From Janthinobacterium sp051380875 (lineage in GTDB: Bacteria > Pseudomonadota > Gammaproteobacteria > Burkholderiales > Burkholderiaceae_D), in the NCBI RefSeq assembly GCF_051380875.1, contig NZ_JBNYXW010000017.1, positions 1 to 64,000 of the forward strand: a DNA stretch of 64,000 bases, in the 5' to 3' direction. Below are positions 17,771 to 25,850 of the stretch, one piece after another (position 1 is the stretch's first letter; every line of letters begins with the position of its first letter). The notes beneath the pieces are model-generated. The model did no database searches and was not told the DNA's origin. It worked only from the letters and a program-made list of their open reading frames with translations. Both the position numbers and the translations under genes were made by a program.

Positions 17771-18460
17771 ATGATGACACCGCATGCCCGCACAGTACGC
17801 CGCACCCTGGTCGCCCTGGCAATTACTGCCGCCTTCCCCTTGCAGGCGATGGCGCAGGCACAGGCACCGACGTAGGACGGCGTTCCGGCTACCGCCGCCG
17901 ACCTGCCTGCCGCCCCGGCGGCACAGGCCGGTCCGGGTCAGCTGGAAACGGTGATCGTCACGGCGCAGCGTCGCGCCGAAAACATCAAGGACGTGCCCAT
18001 CTCGATCGCCACCTTAAAAGGCGACAAGCTCGACACATTGACGGCCGGCGGCGCCGACATCCGCTTCCTCAACAGCCGTTCGCCCAGCGTCTCGGTTGAA
18101 TCGGACTACGGCCGCACCTTCCCGCGCTTTTACATCCGTGGCCTGGGCAATACCGACTTCGACTTGAACGCCTCGCAACCCGTGGGCCTGGTGATGGATG
18201 ACGTGGTGCAGGAAAACGCCATGCTGAAAGGCTTTCCCGTGTTTGACGTGGATCAAGTCGAGGTGCTGCGCGGCCCGCAAGGCACCTTGTTCGGCCGCAA
18301 CTCGCCGGCCGGCGTGATCAAGTTTGATTCCGCCAAGCCCGTCTTCAAGACGGAAGGCTACCTCAGCGGCGGCTTCGGCAAGGACGGCATGAAGAACCTG
18401 GAAGGCGCCTTCAACGTGCCCGTCAGCGACACGGTGGCCTTGCGCTTTGACAAGCGCTGT
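17771..18460 (+). pseudogene. TonB-dependent receptor, N-terminal remnant with in-frame amber
   Basis: The frame starts at ATG 17771 (GGAGCC upstream) and encodes a signal peptide (LVALAITAAFPLQAMAQA). An in-frame TAG interrupts it at 17873-17875, probably a former CAG. The same frame then continues as a TonB plug domain: LETVIVTAQRRAENIKDVPISI, PRFYIRGLGNTDF, VDQVEVLRGPQGTLFGRNSPAGVI. Homology stops near residue 230 of the receptor (VALRFDKR), where phage integrase sequence begins in the same frame. The whole beta-barrel (about 500 residues) is gone. So the gene is dead twice: by a nonsense codon and by truncation. Confidence 0.8.
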
Positions 18461-18748
18461 GCAATGGGCGTGGCGCTAATCAACAACGAGGGCGGGCAAA
18501 AAATGACAACCTTCATGCTGCGATATGCGTTCGAAAGCGCTCGTGCAAAGGCGGCGGTGGACAATCCCAAGATCGAAGCGGAAATACGCAACTTCCAGTT
18601 TCGAGATTTGCGGGCCAAGGCAGGGACGGATACAGAAGAGGAGAGAGGAATTGATGCGGCCCAGGCCCAGCTGGGGCACTCGACTGCGACAATGACAGCG
18701 CAGTATGTCCGGCATCGTCGAGGCAAGCTAGTGAAGCCGACAAAATAG
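18461..18748 (+). pseudogene. C-terminal fragment of a tyrosine integrase
   Basis: Fused in frame to the receptor remnant, about 95 codons encode the C-terminal catalytic part of a tyrosine recombinase: the FQFRDLRAKAGTD box, LGHSTATMTAQYVRHRRGKLVKPTK with the conserved LGH and the tyrosine nucleophile (QYVRH). It is not the C-terminus of the resident integrase, which ends differently and lies at the opposite end. It is therefore the relic of an older element. It ends 94 bp before the attL core, where integrases commonly sit. The exact fusion point is uncertain by about 20 bp. Confidence 0.75.
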
Positions 18749-18760
18749 GCGCAGGTGGCT

Positions 18761-18790
18761 TTTTGCGGAACAAAGCCAGTTTTGCGGAAC
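18761..18790 (+). repeat. Two direct 11-bp repeats beside the integrase relic
   Basis: TTTTGCGGAAC occurs at 18761-18771 and 18780-18790. Short direct repeats between an integrase gene and its core site are typical arm-binding sites. They probably belong to the older element. Confidence 0.5.
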
Positions 18791-18842
18791 TGGTGAAGGC
18801 TTTAAAAATAGTGAATACTATCTCGGAGAGTTGCATACGCGC

Positions 18843-18860
18843 TGGTGCCCGGAGCCGGAA
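18843..18860. repeat. attL core
   Basis: Eighteen bases identical to the 3' end (CCA plus acceptor and T-arm strand) of the tRNA-Leu gene at 61352-61369. TCGAA continues after a one-base offset. It marks the left prophage boundary. Confidence 0.85.
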
Positions 18861-18897
18861 GTCGAATGCCAGTAATAATGCGGCCTTTGGAGCGCAG

Positions 18898-18915
18898 TGG
18901 GGATATTTTGGGGAG
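18898..18915 (+). repeat. Left arm-type repeat of the prophage
   Basis: This 18-mer (TGGGGATATTTTGGGGAG) recurs with one mismatch, in the same orientation, at 61210-61227 near the other end. It is a candidate integrase or excisionase arm-binding site. Confidence 0.5.
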
Positions 18916-19025
18916 GTGCGAATTAGATTCCAGAAAAGGGAATGTGCAATCACGCTCATGAGTATATCCACTATACATGCTAACGAGAGGGCTCCCGAAT
19001 ATGACCAAGTGAACTTGACGCCGCG

Positions 19026-19295
19026 CTACCGGCAACCCGCAATAACCGCCTCCAACTCACCCTCATATTTCCGACCACGCGGCCAGTCTCGCGCCAGCGC
19101 CAGGACGATCTCACCATCCGTTGCTGCCGACCCCAGTTTGTCGAATTCGTATGCAGGCGCCTGAATTGCCATCTTTACACATGGTGTAAATACGGGAATT
19201 TCGACCAGTTGCGGCGCTGGTGGCGTGCTGGCGCATCCGGCCAGCAGTGCGACCGCTGCGAGTTGTAAAGCATTTCTTGACAACTGCCCCATCAT
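19026..19295 (-). CDS. Rz1-like outer-membrane spanin lipoprotein
   Basis: An 89-residue lipoprotein with the lipobox LLAGC (Cys21) after a hydrophobic leader, then a Pro-rich stretch (STPPAPQL). It would be the outer-membrane subunit of the spanin pair that disrupts the outer membrane at lysis. It overlaps the end of the Rz-like gene by four bases (ATGA-type coupling), the usual Rz/Rz1 arrangement. ATG at 19295 or at 19292 would both serve. It is the last phage gene before attL. Confidence 0.7.
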   Translation of the reverse strand: MMGQLSRNALQLAAVALLAGCASTPPAPQLVEIPVFTPCVKMAIQAPAYEFDKLGSAATDGEIVLALARDWPRGRKYEGELEAVIAGCR

Positions 19296-19717
19296 CGGAC
19301 GCCCTCCAGCAGCAGCCTGACGGCAGGCATAGCCTCGTCGCAGGTGGCGGCGCGCGCGCCAGCGATCTGCGCCAATGCCGCACTGTATTTCCGGCTCGAT
19401 GCAGCAGCCACCGCCTGCGCCGCAGCGCCGCGCTCCTGCGCTGCCATCGTGGCCTTGGCCATGCCATCGATAGCGACGTTCTGCTCCCCGATCGATGCGC
19501 GCAGGGTAGCGCTGGCGCCCTGCTCCACCGCCAGCGCCGCGCGCGCCGTATCGCGGTCGTCTACAGCCAGCCACCAGCCGGTACCGGTGGCGCTGGCCAC
19601 CATCAGCAGCGCGGCGGCCAATGCGACGGCCGCCGCCTTCCAGATGCCGCTGACGGCGGCGCCCGCCAACGCCGTGACGGCGCTCACGCCCCATCCCCCA
19701 GCAAGCCCGTATCCCAA
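19292..19717 (-). CDS. Rz-like inner-membrane spanin
   Basis: A 141-residue protein with one N-terminal transmembrane segment (AAAVALAAALLMVASATGTGWWLA, about residues 28-50, quoted as the hydrophobic stretch AAAVALAAALLMV). A long periplasmic alpha-helical, Ala-rich coiled coil follows (DRDTARAALAVEQGASATLRA, KATMAAQERGAAAQAV). This is the inner-membrane partner of the lipoprotein spanin and spans the periplasm during lysis. The start at 19717 overlaps the preceding gene by 34 bp; an internal start is possible. Confidence 0.7.
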   Translation of the reverse strand: MGYGLAGGWGVSAVTALAGAAVSGIWKAAAVALAAALLMVASATGTGWWLAVDDRDTARAALAVEQGASATLRASIGEQNVAIDGMAKATMAAQERGAAAQAVAAASSRKYSAALAQIAGARAATCDEAMPAVRLLLEGVR

Positions 19718-20055
19718 TCGGGAATGTCGACCGTCTGGCCGGCCAGCTCATGCGTGCAGTCACCCAGGAACTGGATGCGGCCATCGACCACGAACGAATG
19801 ACACACGAACGGCACCGGCTCAGGCAGCGATGCCTCGCCACGCATCCATGCCGCATGCGCCTCGTCAGCAAGTGGCTGCGTGCCGCGCACCAGGAGCGAC
19901 GGCGAGAACGTCGGCCTCTCGGCGTCGCCGTTCCATGCCCATCGTGGGCCGGCGCCGATGCCAACCCAAACCCGGTGCGGCACACCGCAACCGGGGCACT
20001 CGAACATGAGCCCGTCGCCCTGCACGCTCCGCAGGATCCGCGAGAGCGCGCTCAT
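19684..20055 (-). CDS. DUF6527-like protein in the lysis cassette
   Basis: A 123-residue protein with a metal-site look: FECPGCGVPHRV (CxxC plus His), then PFVCHSFVVDGRIQFLGDCTHELAG (two further Cys and His). The pattern WAWNGDAERPTFSPSLL and CHSFVVDGRIQFLGDCTHEL is that of the DUF6527 family, common between endolysin and spanin genes in proteobacterial prophages. No activity is known. It overlaps the endolysin stop by four bases. Confidence 0.72.
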   Translation of the reverse strand: MSALSRILRSVQGDGLMFECPGCGVPHRVWVGIGAGPRWAWNGDAERPTFSPSLLVRGTQPLADEAHAAWMRGEASLPEPVPFVCHSFVVDGRIQFLGDCTHELAGQTVDIPDWDTGLLGDGA

Positions 20056-20489
20056 ACAATACCCGCCACGTAGCTAACAGCGCCGCCGGCGAACTTGGCT
20101 GTCAGCACCTGACGCCGCGGTGCGCCTGCCGACAGCGCGATGTGCACCCACGTTCCCTCGTAGATCAGCTGATCGAACACGATGCCGCTTTGCCGGATCA
20201 GCATGGCCAGCGCCTTGGGCGCCAGCTTGGCGGTGCTGATGTCGGCGGCCAGGCCGGTCAGGTGCGCGCTACTACCCGCGCCGCCGACCGCTTTATTGAG
20301 CGCCGGCGAGCGGTAGCCGCTGGAAATGGTGATGGGCGCGCCCACCAGCTGACGCACCTGCTCGAGCAACGCAGCCAGGCGCGTGAGGTTGACGAGGACA
20401 TCAGGCGCTGGCGCGTTGTCGATGCCCTTGCGGGTGGCCACCTGCGAGGCGACCAGTTCGCCCAGGGTGAAATTCTTGGTTAAGTTCAT
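20052..20489 (-). CDS. Endolysin, peptidase M15-type D,D- or L,D-carboxypeptidase
   Basis: A 145-residue zinc peptidase of the M15/DUF882 fold that would cleave the peptide stems of peptidoglycan at lysis. Zinc ligands are visible as His76 and Asp83 (AHLTGLAADI) and His116 (WVHIAL), with SSGYRSPALNKAVGGAG as the substrate loop. There is no signal peptide, so a holin or pore must release it. The holin-like gene is immediately upstream and overlaps by four bases. Confidence 0.87.
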   Translation of the reverse strand: MNLTKNFTLGELVASQVATRKGIDNAPAPDVLVNLTRLAALLEQVRQLVGAPITISSGYRSPALNKAVGGAGSSAHLTGLAADISTAKLAPKALAMLIRQSGIVFDQLIYEGTWVHIALSAGAPRRQVLTAKFAGGAVSYVAGIV

Positions 20490-20917
20490 GGCGTACCTTC
20501 AGGTGGTGGTGGGCCGCCGAGACGGCTATTCAGTTTGGCCAGCGCGCCGGACAGGTACGCTTCGAGCACACGCGCGCCGCCGAAGCCGGCCAGCGGGATC
20601 AGCGCCGCCTGCAGCAGGATCGGCACTTCCTGCCAGGCGCACAGGAAATATGTGACCAGGCCGGCCAGCATCGACAGCAGCAGATCACTCGTCACCTCCA
20701 GCGGTACCGATTTGATGGTGATGGCCGGACTGGCGATTTTGCGCAGCGTGGCCGAGGCACCGCCGATCAGCGACAGCACGACCGCCACAGCCACAGCCGC
20801 CGGCGGGATGGTCGACAGGTCGCTGCCGAACGTGGCCTGCGCCGCCCATGCGCTGGCGCTCCAGAATGAGGCCAGCCAGGCCCAGCAGATTTTTTTCAGT
20901 TGCAGACTGTCGAGCAT
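20486..20917 (-). CDS. Putative holin, multi-span membrane protein
   Basis: A 143-residue protein with about three hydrophobic segments: CWAWLASFWSASAWAA (11-26), PPAAVAVAVVLSLIGGA (38-54) and LLLSMLAGLVTYFLCAW or ILLQAALIPLAGFGGA (79-115). A charged, Pro-rich C-terminus follows (RLGGPPPPEGTP). Position directly before the endolysin, with a coupled overlap, points to a holin. I take the ATG at 20917, since longer frames upstream lie inside the previous gene and lack sense. Confidence 0.6.
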   Translation of the reverse strand: MLDSLQLKKICWAWLASFWSASAWAAQATFGSDLSTIPPAAVAVAVVLSLIGGASATLRKIASPAITIKSVPLEVTSDLLLSMLAGLVTYFLCAWQEVPILLQAALIPLAGFGGARVLEAYLSGALAKLNSRLGGPPPPEGTP

Positions 20918-21330
20918 TGGGCGTCCTGGTTGCGTTGGTGGGCGTCGATGAACGCGATGAGCATGATCGTGGCGGCATTCCACAGGTAGTAGGCCAACAG
21001 GCCGCCGCTGCGCAGGTTGAAAAACTCGACGTAGAGCTGGGCGATGTAGCAGAACGCGAGCGCCGCCAATATGTAGTGACGCTGACGGCGCCCCACCCGC
21101 CAGTGGAAACGGTCGGGCAGCACGTCGTTGACGACCGCGTCGAGCAGCGCGGCCGCGCCGACGGCCATCAGCAGCCAGATCAGCACGGCGCCGTCCCGTG
21201 TCGATGCCACCAGGTGCATCAGCGAGCGGTCGTCGGTCATGGCCACGTACCAGGTCACGATGGCATTGCCGCCGACGTACATGCGGAAGGCGCTGCCGGC
21301 CAGGTCGATGCCGGTGTGTAGGGCGCGCAT
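20896..21330 (-). CDS. Hypothetical phage membrane protein in the lysis region
   Basis: A 144-residue protein with two or three predicted membrane segments: DGAVLIWLLMAVGAAALLDAVV and YILAALAFCYIAQLYVEFF, and AYYLWNAATIMLIAF. No family recognised. It lies between the tail fibre and the putative holin and overlaps both (TAATG with the fibre stop). It may be a second holin or antiholin, or an envelope-modifying protein. Position is the main evidence. Confidence 0.6.
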   Translation of the reverse strand: MRALHTGIDLAGSAFRMYVGGNAIVTWYVAMTDDRSLMHLVASTRDGAVLIWLLMAVGAAALLDAVVNDVLPDRFHWRVGRRQRHYILAALAFCYIAQLYVEFFNLRSGGLLAYYLWNAATIMLIAFIDAHQRNQDAQCSTVCN

Positions 21331-22538
21331 TACTGGGCCGCCTCAAGCGCCGCCAGCCGAGCCTCCTGGCCGGCCGCAATAAACATGGCCAGCTCGTCGT
21401 AGCGGAATGCGTAGCGGTCGCCAGCCTCCAGCGTGACCTCGGTATAGGCAGCGCGCGCCTCGACGGCCGGGAAACCGGGGCTGGCAGGCATGGCATGCGC
21501 GACGATCTGGCCGAACGTGTTCAACACAGCAGGCACCGCCTCGGCAGCAGACACGGCAGGCCGCGCCTCGATGGCCGGATGCTCGACGGTTTGCTGTTCC
21601 CATTCGTCGTAGCAAATGAATCCGTAATTGAACGGGTCCAGGCCGTGCGCCTGCATGATCTCGATGGCGCGCTGCACGGTGGGGCCGATGTGTTCGCGCG
21701 CATCCTCCCCCTTGCTTTCCACAGCATCGCGCCAGCGGTAGATGCCGATGGCGCGGGCAATGTCACGGGCAGCGGCGATTTCGGTCGAGGTGAGATCGCG
21801 GAAATAGCATTTCAGGCGGACGTCGGAGGTGTTGATGGTGCCCGTCCGGGCGTAGACAGTGCTATACGCCAGCGCCGACGAGCCCAGCGTATGCGCGTTG
21901 TCCACCAATGGTCCGACCGAACCTGCCGTGAGCGTGGCGCGCGCCACTATCGCGCCAGGCGTCACCGTGAAGGTCGACTCGGCGCCACATTTCACGCCGA
22001 AAATGGCAGGTGCCTCATACGCGTCGACCGGAGGGACTGCCTGCTCTGGGATTTGATGCACAGCAATCGACGAGTCGATGTATGGCTCAATGGTAAAAAA
22101 ATCATTCGTTTTGATGTACACCGAGCCATCCCGCCCAATGCGCACCGCCGACACAGTATTTGTCGGCAGCGCGCCGATTGAATAAAAATGGCCGCGAATT
22201 TGCCCATCATTATCATAGCGGAGCGAAATGACCGTCTCCATCGCATTACTCGCCCCCGTAGTATCGTACGACGCCGTGCCAAGCACTCGTACCGACGCCT
22301 GCGAGGGGGAGCCCAGCGCATTGAGTTTCGCTACCCGAAACCACATACCGGACACGCCACCGGCATTTACGCCAATCGCACCGCGGATGGCGATAATCGT
22401 GCTAGTACTCTCCACTAGCCCGGTCAATTTCCCACCAGTCAGCGGCAGCGCGTTATACGGCCCGGCCGCAAACGCATCCCACATCTGGTTCAATACCTCC
22501 AGCACGTTTTTCATACCTGGTAAAAATTTCGATGCCAT
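21330..22538 (-). CDS. Tail fibre/spike protein with S74 intramolecular chaperone
   Basis: A 402-residue fibre. The short N-terminal part probably attaches to the tail tip. Residues 235-330 form the peptidase S74 chaperone: Ser238-Asp239 in TSDVRLK is the self-cleavage site, and EIAAARDIARAIGIYRWRDAVE, HIGPTVQRAIEIMQAHGLDP and NYGFICYDEWE follow. The domain trimerises the fibre and is normally cleaved off. The C-terminal 70 residues are an Ala/Glu-rich helical tail. This is the likely receptor-binding protein, and it carries no variable repeat. Confidence 0.82.
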   Translation of the reverse strand: MASKFLPGMKNVLEVLNQMWDAFAAGPYNALPLTGGKLTGLVESTSTIIAIRGAIGVNAGGVSGMWFRVAKLNALGSPSQASVRVLGTASYDTTGASNAMETVISLRYDNDGQIRGHFYSIGALPTNTVSAVRIGRDGSVYIKTNDFFTIEPYIDSSIAVHQIPEQAVPPVDAYEAPAIFGVKCGAESTFTVTPGAIVARATLTAGSVGPLVDNAHTLGSSALAYSTVYARTGTINTSDVRLKCYFRDLTSTEIAAARDIARAIGIYRWRDAVESKGEDAREHIGPTVQRAIEIMQAHGLDPFNYGFICYDEWEQQTVEHPAIEARPAVSAAEAVPAVLNTFGQIVAHAMPASPGFPAVEARAAYTEVTLEAGDRYAFRYDELAMFIAAGQEARLAALEAAQ

Positions 22539-22540
22539 TT

Positions 22541-23395
22541 TTAGATCCCTTCAATTTCTAGTGGTACGGAATAGGTTTCGTAATACGGGGTACTGACCGC
22601 ACCCAGATTGGTGACCCGACCGTAAATCATGTGGTCCTGTTCGAGCAACGGGTCAGCATTCTCGGGAAATAAGCTGAACATCAGCGGCTTGATCGGACCG
22701 TACTCGCGCAGGATATGCATCAGGCGCGCGCGGTCCGGTGGTGTCAGGTGCTCTAGGTTGATGCTGAGTTTTTTGCTGGTCGTGCCAACAGCCGTTTTCG
22801 GGGAGCCGGCGCTGGTGCGGTAGGCTTCGCTGGTGTCCTGCAGCTGGAGTGATGCACCGTATGATGCGTTGTACTCGGGCGCAAAATAATTGCCCGCCAC
22901 CAGCCACGACATTTCAATGTAGCCCTCCGGCGTATCAATACCGGTCACGTCGACAACCATCTGACGCACCAGCACGGCGGAAAACCAGCTCACCAAATTA
23001 CTCCCGCCGCCGCGCGCCCAGGTGTTCACGCCGCCCCATTTGTAGGCATTCCAGCCCAACGGCATCTCGCCAAATGGGTAACTGCCCAGCGGCGCCTCAG
23101 GACACGGCATCGTCCAGCCGGTGTCGAGCACTGGCACGGCATCGCCGGGCTGGGCATAGCCACGCACGCGCATGCGAGCGGTGCTGGTGAGGTTGGTGTC
23201 GAACATGGCCACGTAGGCAACCACCTCCTGCGTCGGCCAGGTGGCGGTAATGGTCTGCGTCGTGCCGGTGGCGCGCAGCACGGCGCTCTTGCTATCGCGC
23301 TGCAGGTTGGCCGGCCCCAGCGCACCGGCCTGGCTCGATGCGGTGAGCACGGCGCGGTCGGCGGCGTTGTCGTGGAGGATGCGAAGATTTGGCAT
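22541..23395 (-). CDS. Phage tail tip protein, unassigned
   Basis: A 284-residue soluble protein, rich in aromatic and beta-strand sequence (WTMPCPEAPLGSYPFGEMPLG, NAYKWGGVNTWARGGGSN), with a C-terminal MIYGRVTNLGAVSTPYYETYSVPLEIEGI-type strand (here quoted as far as TPYYETYSVPLEI). It lies between the tip attachment protein and the fibre, so it is probably a tail tip or fibre-adaptor component. Start: ATG at 23395, two bases after the previous stop. I do not recognise a named family. Confidence 0.65.
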   Translation of the reverse strand: MPNLRILHDNAADRAVLTASSQAGALGPANLQRDSKSAVLRATGTTQTITATWPTQEVVAYVAMFDTNLTSTARMRVRGYAQPGDAVPVLDTGWTMPCPEAPLGSYPFGEMPLGWNAYKWGGVNTWARGGGSNLVSWFSAVLVRQMVVDVTGIDTPEGYIEMSWLVAGNYFAPEYNASYGASLQLQDTSEAYRTSAGSPKTAVGTTSKKLSINLEHLTPPDRARLMHILREYGPIKPLMFSLFPENADPLLEQDHMIYGRVTNLGAVSTPYYETYSVPLEIEGI

Positions 23396-23396
23396 G

Positions 23397-25850
23397 TTAT
23401 TCCGTGGTGATGAGGGTGAGCCGCTGGTAGACACTATCCTGATCGGCACTGCCAGTACCACCTGGGCGCGGCGTAACCGTTATCGCCTGAATCGTCAGCG
23501 ACAGGACAGCGCGGTATGTGCGGTTCAGCGTGCTGGCAGCCGTATCCATATAGGTGAATGACCCCTGAATGGACTGCTGGCAGGTCGATTTCTCCTCAGA
23601 GGCCAGAGTGTTAATGATTTCGGTAGGTCCACTAAATGTGCCGGTCTGCACCATTTGTTCCGCACCACCGCCAATCGTGCGGTACAGCGTAATGGTTGCG
23701 GTATTTGTGCCAGCACCGGCTGTATATTTATCTCGCGTCGAGGCCCTGGCATATATCCATGACAGGCTGCAAACGACGTTGATAGCACCACCGTTCGAGC
23801 CAAATGGGCCATCCACCAGCTGCGCGTTCGGATTGATTTCAGGATTGGTCACGGCAGTTTTGAGCGCGCCTGCCGACAGGGAACCGCCGAAATAGCCGGA
23901 GCCACCCCGTTTCAAATAGAAAATAGCGTTGGCATCGGTCTTGGCGCCTGAGCCGGCCCACATGGCATAGATCGGGTCATCCGGTCCCATTTCGACGCGG
24001 AATCCAGTTCCTGCGCCTGAGACGACGTTGCCGGAAAAAGTGGCCTTGCCGTTGATGATGGTAAATCCCGGTGCGGCGACATCCCCCTCGCCGTTAATCT
24101 GAAAATACCGCCCAGTACCGGGGTTGCCAAGCAGTAGCCCCGCTTCGCCCAGAAAATACCCCAGGCCACCGTTCGCAGGCCATGCGTAGCCAGTAAATGC
24201 GCCACCAGCAATGGAGCCACGCGCGCGCAGATTGTTGATTTCCATATCGCCACTGCGATACAGGCGCCATCCGGACGAGCCCGCAACGAAATTGCTCGAC
24301 CAGATATCCCCGCCGATTTTGGCGTTGGTGATCGAGGCGTTCTGGATATACGCGTTGGCGATATACACACCGATGGGGATGGTGACGCCATCGATCACTA
24401 TTTCGGTGGTGCGCACGATGAACGGCATCGATGGCGCCACGCCCGGCCCAGATGGGCTAGCGATGTAAAACGCATCCGCACGCACGGCAAATGCCGAGCT
24501 CGGCGTGGCGTTGTTCGCCGTGGTCGCCAGGCCGTAGCCGCTGACGTAGCCGTTGACGTCCTGCTTGACCGTGTACTGTGCGTACAGATCGCCGGTCTGC
24601 GTGGCCCGTGTTTGCGCCTCCACCTGGATGGCAGCCGTATTGGCGCCTGCACTGGCTGAAATCGTATCGATACGACCAGATAGAGCGCCGTCGGCATTGG
24701 CGCGTGCTGTCTGCTCGGCTGTAATGGCCGCCGTGTTCGAGCCGGTGGTGGCCGCGACGGTATCGACGCGCACGCCCAGCGCGCTATCGGCGTTGGCGCG
24801 GGTGGTTTGCTCGGCCGTAATCGCGGCCGTATTGCCACTGCTGGTTGCCACAACCGTATCAATACGGGTTCCGAGGGCGCCGTCGGCATTGGCTCTGGCT
24901 GTCTGTTCTGCGGTAACGGCTGCGGCGGTGGAGCCGTTGGCTGCCACGACGGTATCAATGCGCGTCGACAGCGCACCGTCGGCATCGGTGCGAGAGGTCT
25001 GCTCTGCGGTGATGCCAGTTGTCCGCGCCAGGGCCTCGGCCGCGAGTGCTTGAGTGCGTGCCGTCGCCTCTGTCGCCACGCGCGCCGCCACACTGCCCGC
25101 CGTCGATGCTGGGCCGTCGATCAGGTTAATGCGCGCACCCAAGTCTGCATACAGTTGGCTCTGCGTGATCTGCCCGGTCAGCACACCCAGCAGGTGCTCG
25201 ACCTCGGCGTCGGACGAGCCGATGGTGCCGCTGCCGGCGTTGTACGGGCCAGGGATCGCCGCGCGCGACACATAGCGAATCCAGTAGCAACGCGTAGCAC
25301 CTGGCCCCACGGGGTCGATATATTCACGGCCATCGGAGCGGCCAGCCAGCGTGGCCATCGCAAAGTTGTTCGATTGCGCGCGCCAGATCTCCGTGTGCGA
25401 CAGGTTGCTATAGTTGCCAGGCGCCGCGTCCCAGTGCAGCACAATCGTTGCAGGCGTGCCGGTCGCTACAAGGCCGGTCGGTGCCGGCGGCGGCGTCAAG
25501 TCCAGCGCCTGTTGCTTGGACACCGTCTGGCGGTCGTAATAGGTCAGGCCGTCAATCACGGTGGTGGCCGTGATTGTGACGATACTGGCCGTCATATCTT
25601 CAAATTTCAGCACGGCGTCGCCATTGGCCACCGTCAGCGGCACGGGCGGTACACTGGAAAACGTGATCTCGCCCACGGCGCCCAGCATCAGGGCCGAGAA
25701 TGTGATCGCCGTCGGCGTCGGTGCTCCGGCCACCGACACCTCGAACATAGTGGCGCTGGGCGTGAGCTTCAGCGCGCGGTCTATCGGCGCCGCATAGCGC
25801 GGTACCGTATTCATAATGAGCGTGTCGCGCTCACCTACCACGGCGCTCAA
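23397..25850 (-). CDS. Tail tip attachment protein (J-like, DUF1983-type)
   Basis: An 817-residue virion protein. A fibronectin type III-like segment is at about 120-215 (PPPAPTGLVATGTPATIVLHW, NLSHTEIWRAQ). Four near-identical 32-residue repeats follow (about 281-408; consensus TAEQTxRANADGALxxRIDTV). A DUF1983-like central region comes next (DGVTIPIGVYIANAYIQNASITNAKIGGDIW in parts). This is the tip protein typical of lambdoid siphoviruses. The TTG start at 25850 overlaps the previous stop (TTGA); an ATG 36 bp in is the alternative. Confidence 0.78.
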   Translation of the reverse strand: MSAVVGERDTLIMNTVPRYAAPIDRALKLTPSATMFEVSVAGAPTPTAITFSALMLGAVGEITFSSVPPVPLTVANGDAVLKFEDMTASIVTITATTVIDGLTYYDRQTVSKQQALDLTPPPAPTGLVATGTPATIVLHWDAAPGNYSNLSHTEIWRAQSNNFAMATLAGRSDGREYIDPVGPGATRCYWIRYVSRAAIPGPYNAGSGTIGSSDAEVEHLLGVLTGQITQSQLYADLGARINLIDGPASTAGSVAARVATEATARTQALAAEALARTTGITAEQTSRTDADGALSTRIDTVVAANGSTAAAVTAEQTARANADGALGTRIDTVVATSSGNTAAITAEQTTRANADSALGVRVDTVAATTGSNTAAITAEQTARANADGALSGRIDTISASAGANTAAIQVEAQTRATQTGDLYAQYTVKQDVNGYVSGYGLATTANNATPSSAFAVRADAFYIASPSGPGVAPSMPFIVRTTEIVIDGVTIPIGVYIANAYIQNASITNAKIGGDIWSSNFVAGSSGWRLYRSGDMEINNLRARGSIAGGAFTGYAWPANGGLGYFLGEAGLLLGNPGTGRYFQINGEGDVAAPGFTIINGKATFSGNVVSGAGTGFRVEMGPDDPIYAMWAGSGAKTDANAIFYLKRGGSGYFGGSLSAGALKTAVTNPEINPNAQLVDGPFGSNGGAINVVCSLSWIYARASTRDKYTAGAGTNTATITLYRTIGGGAEQMVQTGTFSGPTEIINTLASEEKSTCQQSIQGSFTYMDTAASTLNRTYRAVLSLTIQAITVTPRPGGTGSADQDSVYQRLTLITTE
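24627..25010 (-). repeat. Four 96-bp in-frame repeats in the tail tip gene
   Basis: Each unit encodes 32 residues beginning TAEQT and ending TAAI or AAAV. The units are 60-80 percent alike by eye. A coiled-coil-like periodicity (RANADGAL, RIDTV) suggests a trimeric stalk whose length could change by recombination. Confidence 0.8.

Noticed and set aside
18763..19164. Plus-strand frame covering attL
   Set aside because: It crosses the att core and arm repeat and has no protein-like pattern.
24627..25010. The repeats in the tail tip gene as a second DGR template/variable pair
   Set aside because: Differences are not limited to adenines and the repeats are tandem and in frame; this is an ordinary protein repeat.
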